Shown one piece after another: positions 1 through 7,500 of a DNA stretch of 14,691 bases (its first letter is position 1; every line of letters starts with the position of its first letter). The translations under genes and the position numbers were made by a program. This stretch comes from an uncultured Chlorobiaceae bacterium (GTDB taxonomy: Bacteria; Bacteroidota; Chlorobiia; Chlorobiales; Chlorobiaceae). Location of the stretch: contig CAIXCO010000114.1 in NCBI GenBank assembly GCA_903917955.1, positions 1 through 14,691 of the forward strand, in the 5' to 3' direction. The notes beneath the pieces were generated by a model that worked only from the letters and a program-made list of their open reading frames with translations, was not told the origin of the DNA and made no database searches.

Positions 1-48
1 AAAAACTACCGTAAAGGATATTTCATTCTTATTTATTATGGGAATTGA
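1..48 (+). CDS. Possible 3' end of an upstream gene (partial)
   Basis: Frame 1 is open from the window edge to a TGA at 46-48 and would overlap the permease start by 11 bases. An overlapping upstream transport gene would be normal in such an operon and would explain the missing Shine-Dalgarno of the permease through translational coupling. With only 15 codons nothing identifies it. Frame 3 also offers a stop at 10-12, so the true end of the upstream gene is uncertain. Confidence 0.2.
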   Translation, partial: KNYRKGYFILIYYGN

Positions 49-919
49 GCCTCTTGTTATTGTGCTGCAAATACTGCGTCTTGCGGTACCCTACACCCTT
101 ACCTCAGTTGGCGCAACGTTTTCGGAGCGGGGCGGGGTGGTCAATCTGGCGCTTGAGGGGATGATGCTTGTTGGTGCCTTTGGCGCAGCACTTGGCCAGT
201 ACCGGAGCGGTTCGGCTCTGGTCGGGATTCTTGTGGCTCTTCTCTGCGGCCTCGTTGTAGCGCTGCTCTTTGCCTTTGTCACCATCACCCTCAAGGCCGA
301 CCAGATTGTTGCCGGTATTGCCATCAACATCCTCGTCATGGGTACTACCCGTTTCGGGCTCAGCATACTTTTCGGAAGTTCGACAAATTCAGCGCGGATT
401 GCCGGTCTTGAGTCGCCCTCCCTTCTTCTTGATCCTCTCTTTCTTGCTGCCGTTCTCTCCGTTCTTGCCGGTCAATTTCTTTTGTTTAAAACGCCCTACG
501 GTCTCAGGCTCCGGGCAACAGGTGAGAGTGCCGACACGGCCGACAGTGCCGGAATCAATGTTGACCGGATGCGCTACTCCGGCGTCCTTGTTTCGGGGGC
601 GCTTGCGGCGCTTGGTGGCGCTTTCCTTGTTTTTCAGCAACACACTTTCACCGATAACATGTCGGGCGGTCGGGGCTATATTGCACTTGCCGCCATGATT
701 ATCGGCAAGTGGAACCCGGCAGGGGCGGCACTGGCAAGCCTGCTCTTTGCTGCGACCGAATCGATGGAGATCTGGCTCCAGACGGGATGGATACCCTCAC
801 AGTTAGTACAGTCACTTCCATACGTTATAACACTGGTGGTGCTTGCCAGCTTTGTTGGCCGAGCCTCTGCTCCCCGGGATGCAGGAACTCCGTTTGAGAA
901 AAACCGTCATTCAGGGTAG
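38..919 (+). CDS. ABC transporter permease, nucleoside/simple-sugar importer family (NupQ/YufQ-like)
   Basis: Inner-membrane permease of 293 residues in the BPD_transp_2 family that includes RbsC and the Bmp-linked nucleoside permeases. The most telling stretch is residues 28-49, where FSERGGVVNLALEGMMLVGAF is the family hallmark; a second conserved loop lies around residues 158-178 (LRATGESADTADSAGINVDR). About eight hydrophobic segments can be seen between residues 8 and 275, with no signal peptide. The substrate is inferred from the family and could be a nucleoside or another small solute. The reading frame is open back to the window edge and no Shine-Dalgarno lies at normal spacing (AAAGGA at 13-18 is too far), but the ATG gives the usual family N-terminus. 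The partner ATPase, second permease and binding lipoprotein would be upstream, outside the window. GC is visibly higher than in the adhesin region downstream. Confidence 0.9.
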   Translation: MGIEPLVIVLQILRLAVPYTLTSVGATFSERGGVVNLALEGMMLVGAFGAALGQYRSGSALVGILVALLCGLVVALLFAFVTITLKADQIVAGIAINILVMGTTRFGLSILFGSSTNSARIAGLESPSLLLDPLFLAAVLSVLAGQFLLFKTPYGLRLRATGESADTADSAGINVDRMRYSGVLVSGALAALGGAFLVFQQHTFTDNMSGGRGYIALAAMIIGKWNPAGAALASLLFAATESMEIWLQTGWIPSQLVQSLPYVITLVVLASFVGRASAPRDAGTPFEKNRHSG

Positions 920-1206
920 GGAAGGCATCCTCTTGACACGTTGCTCAATGCCTCCGGGAATTTATGGCTTAAGTTCCGGGTTGTCATGAAGAAACGGTTT
1001 ATCTTTATCGTAGGAATTTTGTACTTTTGAAAAAATATTCGTATTATGACCGATGCTTTGATGTGCACATTGCTGTTATACAGTGAGTGGAGAGGTGTAT
1101 GTTATTGATATAGAACTTGTGAATCCATTTTCGGTTTGGGGTGTATGTCTTGCGGCCGTTGAATCATTTAAAGGCTATTTGCAGCTAACTTCTATCCATA
1201 ATACCA
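920..1206. other. Intergenic region between the permease and the adhesin operon
   Basis: This 287-base gap holds no convincing gene. It contains a short imperfect stem (957-963 with 971-977, one G-U pair, 7-base loop) with no following T-run, so it is not a standard intrinsic terminator. It also holds a plausible sigma70-type promoter (1019-1047). A strong Shine-Dalgarno-like GGAG at 1089-1092 faces an ATG at 1099 that opens only a 4-codon frame (stop 1111-1113). The last 90 bases before the adhesin ATG hold no clear ribosome-binding site. Confidence 0.6.
1019..1047 (+). promoter_or_regulatory. Candidate sigma70-type promoter of the adhesin operon
   Basis: TTGTAC at 1019-1024 and TATTAT at 1042-1047 are separated by 17 bases. 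They match four of six and five of six positions of the usual -35 and -10 boxes. The predicted transcript would start near 1054 and carry a roughly 150-base leader ahead of the adhesin. It lies in the only sizeable gap upstream of the operon, so its location is sensible, but a match this short can arise by chance in AT-rich DNA. Confidence 0.35.
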
Positions 1207-1500
1207 ATGAGCACCAACAATACGACTTCGCTGGCAACGGTCGCCGATGTTACTGGTAAAGTATGGGCCGTGGCCGAAGATGGAACTCGCCATCTTCTTC
1301 AGACGGGTGACGCGGTGTATGAAGGTGAATGTATTCTTACCGAATCAGGCGGTCAGGTTGTGCTTAAGGCGGCAAATGGCGCTGATCTGAAGGTTACAGA
1401 GAGTAAAGAGGTCGCATTGAGTGGCGGGCTCTTTGAACGTAGTGAAAATACCTTCAGCCTCGATTTAAGGGGGTTGATAGCCGCTACGGAGGGTACGCCC
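1207..1500 (+). other. Retention module of the adhesin with a candidate dialanine release site
   Basis: Residues 1-98 of the adhesin. The fold is a small beta-rich domain known at the N-terminus of LapA, BapA and similar adhesins, which halts the protein inside the TolC channel. Seen here are GKV.A...DG..R.L at residues 17-31, GD.V..GE.I.T at 34-45 and a VVLKAANGADL stretch at 51-61. A dialanine follows at residues 92-93 (codons 1480-1485) in the context LIAATEG. LapG-type proteases cut between two alanines just after this module (LapA: TAAG near residue 108). The site here has Thr where LapA has Gly, so cleavage is an inference. Confidence 0.6.
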
Positions 1501-4500
1501 GTTGCACCTGCACCCTCACTCTCAGCAGTGTTGCCAGTAACTCCTTTGCAGTCGATCAGTCGCGGTGACTCTGTTGGAAGTTCATTTATAAATGTTGGGC
1601 GTGTCAATGAGTTCATCACTGCTCCTGTATACCAATTCTCCTCGTTTACGGGTAATTATAATTCGCAAAACGATTTTCGCTCCTCAAGTTTCGATGCTTT
1701 GCTTGAAGGTCGGGCGACTTATGATGAGCGCATTGTAATTCCGCTTGAACCGTTATTCTCTGTCCGAGAGCCATTGCTTTTGCAGGCACCTCCCCCGGTC
1801 GTTTCCCGGATTTCACTTCTACCTCTCAGTGCGGGTACGACCATTGTTATTCCCGACACCAACGGCGGGAGCACCCCCGGAAATGAAACAGTCTATGAAG
1901 CGGCTCTTGTTGATGGCAGCAACCCTGGCAGCGGTTATCGTATAAGCAGCATCTTTACGATAACAGCACCTGACGGACTTGCTACCCTCATTGTAGGTGG
2001 CTCTACAATCAGTGCGGGATCGCTCGCTGGCAGTGCGGCCGTACCGGTTACAATCGTTACGGAGTATGGTACGCTGGTAATCAACGGATACGCGCCGAAT
2101 TCTGCAACAGGCGGGGGCGTGGTGAGCTATACCTACACACTTACAGATAACACACTCGAACATGGTCCCGGCAATAATGGAGCCAATACGGTGCTTGACA
2201 GCCTTTCGATTACCGTAACTGATATAGACGGTGATAGCTCAACAGCTATACTTGATATTGGTGTTGTCGATGATCTGCCTATTGCGCATCCGGACGAGGA
2301 TACGGTCACAGCCGATAGCCGTCTGACAGCAACAGGTAATGTGGTCAACGGTGCGACTCCTTCAGGTGAAAATGATATGATAGGAGCTGACAAGACACCG
2401 GTTGATCCTGTAACGGGAGTGGGAGCGGGTAATGATACAGGCGTGCCTGCAGTTGGCAATGTAGCGGGATCGGTACTGGGAAGCTATGGCAGCGTAGTGA
2501 TCGGGGCTGACGGATCCTATACCTACACGCTCGACAACAACAATAAAGATGTACAGGATCTGACGACAGGGGTAATTTTGATTGATACCTTTGTCTACAC
2601 GATAACGGATGCAGACGGTGACCAGAGTACAACAACTCTGACGATACGGATTCTTGGAAATGATGCAGGTACCACGATTGATATTCCTGACAACGACCCC
2701 GATACATCGGCAGATGAGAAGGTCTTTGAGGCGGCTCTTTTTGATGGCAGCAACCCGCCCTCTACCTTGGAAGCTGTCAGCAGTACCTTTACAATAACGG
2801 CACCTGATGGAGTTGCAACTCTCTCTGTAGGGGGTACGACGATCAGTGCGGGAGCGCTTGCAGATAGTGCGACAGTACCAGTCACAATTGTCATGGAGTA
2901 TGGCTCACTGGTAATCAACGGCTACACGCCGAACTCTGCGACAGGTGGCGGTGTGGTGCACTACACCTATACGCTTGCGGATAACACCCTCGATCATGGT
3001 TATGCCAATAATGGGCCCAATACGGTGCTCGACAGCGTTTCGATTACCGTAACTGATACCGACGGTGATAGCTCAACAGGTATCCTTGATATTGGTGTTG
3101 TCGATGATCTGCCGACTGCTCGTCCGGATGCGGATACCGTTACAAAAGATATCGACCTGATTGCAACGGGCAATGTGGTCAATGGCAACGATCCCTCAAG
3201 TGAAAATGATATGATAGGAGCTGACAAGACACCGGTTGATCCTGTAACGGGAGTGGGAGCGGGTAATGATACCGGCGTTCCTGCAGTTGGCAATGTAGCC
3301 GGATCGGTACTGGGAAGCTATGGCAGCGTGGTGATCGGGGCTGATGGATCCTATACCTACACGCTCGATAATCGCAATGCGGATGTACAGGCACTGAGAG
3401 TTGGCGGGAGTCTTATCGACCTCTTTGTCTATACGATAACGGATGCCGATGGTGACCAGAGTACGACGACTTTGACAATAAGGATCCTTGGAAATGATAC
3501 CGTTCCGACAATTGATATTCCTGACAACGACCCCGATACATCGGCAGATGAGAAGGTCTTTGAGGCGGCTCTTTTTGATGGCAGCAACCCGCCCTCTACC
3601 CAAGAAGTGGTCAACAGCACCTTTACGATAAAAGCGCCGGATGGACTTGCGAGTATTACGATTGTGGATGGCAGTAGTGTACAACATGTACTTACGGAAG
3701 CACAACTGAGCGGTGCCATGCCCCTGACCTCAATCACCACAAAATACGGCACATTGTTGATCACAGGGTATACGCCGAACGGGCTAACTGGCGGCGGTGT
3801 GGTAAGCTACACCTATACGCTTTCGGATAACACCCTTGATCATGGTTATGCCAATAATGGCCCCAATACGGTGCTCGACAGCGTTTCGATTACCATAACT
3901 GATACCGACGGCGATAGTGCAACCGGTATACTTGATATTGGTGTTGTCGATGATCTGCCGATTGCTCGTCAGGATGCGGACACCGTTATAAAAGATACTC
4001 TCCTGACGGCAACGGGCAATGTGGTCAATGGCGGCAATCCCGTAGGTGAAAATGACACAATAGGAGCTGACAACACGTCAGTCAATCCCGTAACAGGTGT
4101 GGGGGTGGCAGGTAGTGGAATTATCACTCCGGTAACCATTTCCGTACCTGTAAAGGTTGTCGGCAGCTATGGCAGTGTGGTGATCGGGGCTGACGGATCC
4201 TATACCTACACGCTCGATAACAGCAATGTGGATGTACATGCCCTTACCACAGGCCAGACCCTTACCGACACCTTCGTTTACACGATAACCGACGCTGACG
4301 GAGACCAGAGCACAACGACCTTGGCCATAACGATTCAGGGGAGGAGTGGTGTACCTCCAACGATTGAGATTATTGACCACAATGGTTCAGCCGAGGGAGA
4401 TGAAAGTGTCTATGAGGCGGCTCTTCCTGTTGTTGGCAGCGGCATTGGCATTCCCCTTGGTTCCGGCGATGATGTTAACAGCACTTTTAAGATAACAGCA

Positions 4501-7500
4501 ATGGAGGGACTTGCGAGTATCACGATTGTTGATACTCGGGATGGCACAGAACATATCATTGACAAAACAGCGCTTGAGAACAGCGCCACGGGGCACATCT
4601 CGATCAGTGCCAAATACGGAACGCTGGAGATCAACGGCTATACACCGGACCCGGCGACAGGAGGAGGAGTGGTGCGGTACACTTACACTCTCTCTGGTAA
4701 CACACTGAATCATGCTCCGGGTGACGATATTAACAATATCGTGCCCGACAACTTTACTATCACGGTAACCGATGAGCTAAGCCTTACCGCGATCGGGCAG
4801 CTTGGTATTGCGGTGTTTGATGACCTGCCTGTTGCGCAAGCGGATGCAGACACCGTTACGAAAGTTGCCAAAGTGACGGCAATAGGTAATGTGGTCAATG
4901 GCGGCAATCCCGTAGGTGAAAATGATACGATAGGAGCTGACAATAGCCCGGTTGCTCCTGTAACGGGTGTGCGAGTAGGTAGTGACACCACCACTCAGGC
5001 TGTTGGCAATGTAGCCGCATCGGTTCTGGGAAGCTATGGCAGCGTGACGATTCAAGCCAACGGAGATTATAGCTACACGCTCGACAACTCGAAGGTGTCG
5101 GGCCTCCAGCCAACAGATTCCCCCCTTACCGACGCCTTTGTCTACACGATAACGGACGCCGATGGTGACAAGAGTACAACAACATTGACAATAACGATCT
5201 ATCCACAGGGGGCGGTGGTCGGCAATGTGCAGGAAGATGCCTTGAGTAACTTCAGTGGAGGCAGTGGATCGACCGGTTACATTGGTGGTTTAGAAGGTTC
5301 CAAGACAACCATTGCGTCAGACAGTATTGCGAGCCTGGTACCGGAAGGAACAACAGGGACAGTAACTTTCAGCTTGCAGACCACGGGACTTACAGCCCTT
5401 GGCCTTAAATCGAAAGGTGAGTCGTTGCAGTATGCGGTTACCGGTAGTACCAATAACATTCTGACAGCCAGTAACGGATCCGGGCGTAACGTCTTCACGC
5501 TGGTCTTGAGCGGTACGACCGCCACAACAGTCCATGCTACCTACACCTTCACCCTTCTCGATCAGCTCGATCATGTAACGGGCTTGACTGGAACTGGAGA
5601 TAGCGCCACCTTTCCGATCAACTTGTCGAGCGCGATTGCAGCGTCGAATGGTAGTTCGGTTCCGATTTACGGCACTCTTATTGTCACGGTGGAGAACGAC
5701 GTACCTGTGGCGAGTTCAAGTACGCTGACGGAGATGGTCTATGAAGATGCTCTGTCGACTACAGTAGCTCCGCTGAATCTTTCAGACGGTAACACCGATG
5801 GAGTAAACAAGCTGAAAACGGTCAGTGGTTCTCTTTCTGACCTCTTTACCTCAGGAGCGGATGAAACTACGGTAGTTGCGAACTCTCTCATCTATTCGAT
5901 GCTGTCAGGAGGTTCGGGCCCTGTTTTGAATACGATTGGTGGTGCGGTCACCTCGCTTGGCAAAACGGTTTTTTATACGGTTGATAGTACCGGTTTGATT
6001 ATGACGGGTTATGCGGACGAAAACGGCAACAGTGCTTATCAGTCTGGAACCGACCGTGTTGTCTTTACGCTGACGATCACCGCCGCAGGCGGTTACACCT
6101 TTGCCTTGAACGACCAGCTTGATCATGCGACAACATCGGGCGATACCGGTGAATTGTTGCTGAACCTTGCCCCTGTACTGATAGCGACAGACTTTGACGG
6201 CGACCAGGCGACACGGAGCGATGGTTTTACGATCAAGGTACAGAACGACGTACCGGTCAATACTGAGGCGAATGTAACTGGCGCGGTGCGGGAAGATGCC
6301 TTGACCCTTGCTAATTCCAATAGTAATTCGGTAGGCAATAATAGTGAAGGCGGCGTTACGACCGTTGCGAGCGACAGTCTTGCGAACCTTGTGGCGGTGG
6401 GAGCAGATGAGCCTGTAACCTTCAGTTTGCAGGTAGGCTCTCTTGCTGCTCTTGGTTTGAAATCGAAAGGTGAGTCGTTGCAGTATGTGGTTACCGGTAC
6501 TACCAATAACATTCTGACAGCCAGTAACGGATCCGGTCGTAATGTTTTCACGCTGGAGTTGAGCGGTTCGACCACCACAACAGTCAATGCGACCTACACC
6601 TTTACGCTGCTCGATCAGCTTGATCATACGTCAGGAGTCGGAGACAGCGCCACCTTTCGGATTAACCTGTCGAGCGCAATTAAAGCGACGGATAGAGACG
6701 GTGATTCCATAACAGTCGCCAGCGGTTTCACGATCACGGTGGAGAATGACGTACCGGTAGCGACGAGCGGTGGCAGTGAGGTTCAGAAGGTTTATGAAGA
6801 TGCGCTGACGGGAGGCAATGGAGAGTTCACCACACCGGCTCAGACGGTTACGGTCAGTGGTGTTCTTTCAGGCCTCTTTACCTCAGGAGCGGACGAAGGT
6901 CTTACCTATTCGCTGCAGGCGGTTGATGAGTCAGATGCAACGGACTCTATTTTGAAAACGGTAGATGGAGCTGTTGTCAAATCGCTGGGTGCCAATGTTC
7001 GTTATTCGGTCAGCGGTTTGGTTATTACAGGCTATGTGGATGTAGACAATAGCGGGAGCAATAACGCTGGCGACAGGGAGCTCTTCACGCTGACGATTAC
7101 CAATCAGGCGACGGGGGCCTATACATTTTTATTGAAGGGACAGCTTGATCATGGAGCAGGATCAACTGACAGCAGTGTTCTCGCGCTGAACCTCTCCCCT
7201 GCACTGGTTGCTACAGACTTTGATGGCGACGCGGCGACTCTCACAACCGGGTTTACGATCAATGTCGAGAACGACGTGCCGAAGGCAACAAACGACACGG
7301 CGTCGGTTGGTGAGGGTGGTCTTGGTGACACTGCCTCTGATTCTATTTATGATAGTGTTGATGCTGCATATAAAACGACAGGAAATTTGCTTACAAACGA
7401 TTTGCCGGGCGCTGACAAAGATGCGACAGCCAAAGGTATGACCTTGATCTCGTTCACGTACAAGAATGAGACAGGTGTAACTGGCACAACAGCGTCAGGT

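Noticed and set aside
957..977. Imperfect hairpin after the permease as an intrinsic terminator
   Set aside because: The stem is 7 pairs with one wobble and is followed by GGGTTGTC rather than a T-run.
986..1030. 14-codon frame encoding a basic, hydrophobic peptide (MKKRFIFIVGILYF)
   Set aside because: It looks like a signal sequence but ends after 14 residues, has no good Shine-Dalgarno and overlaps the candidate -35 box. Such short frames are common by chance.
1095..1259. 54-codon frame from a GTG start overlapping the adhesin start out of frame
   Set aside because: The Shine-Dalgarno is too close to the GTG, the peptide has no recognisable features, and most of its 3' end lies inside the better supported adhesin gene.
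1837..5205. Tandem repeats as a CRISPR array or mobile element
   Set aside because: Units are about 830-850 bases, in frame and protein-coding, with no short palindromic repeats, spacers, transposase or terminal inverted repeats.
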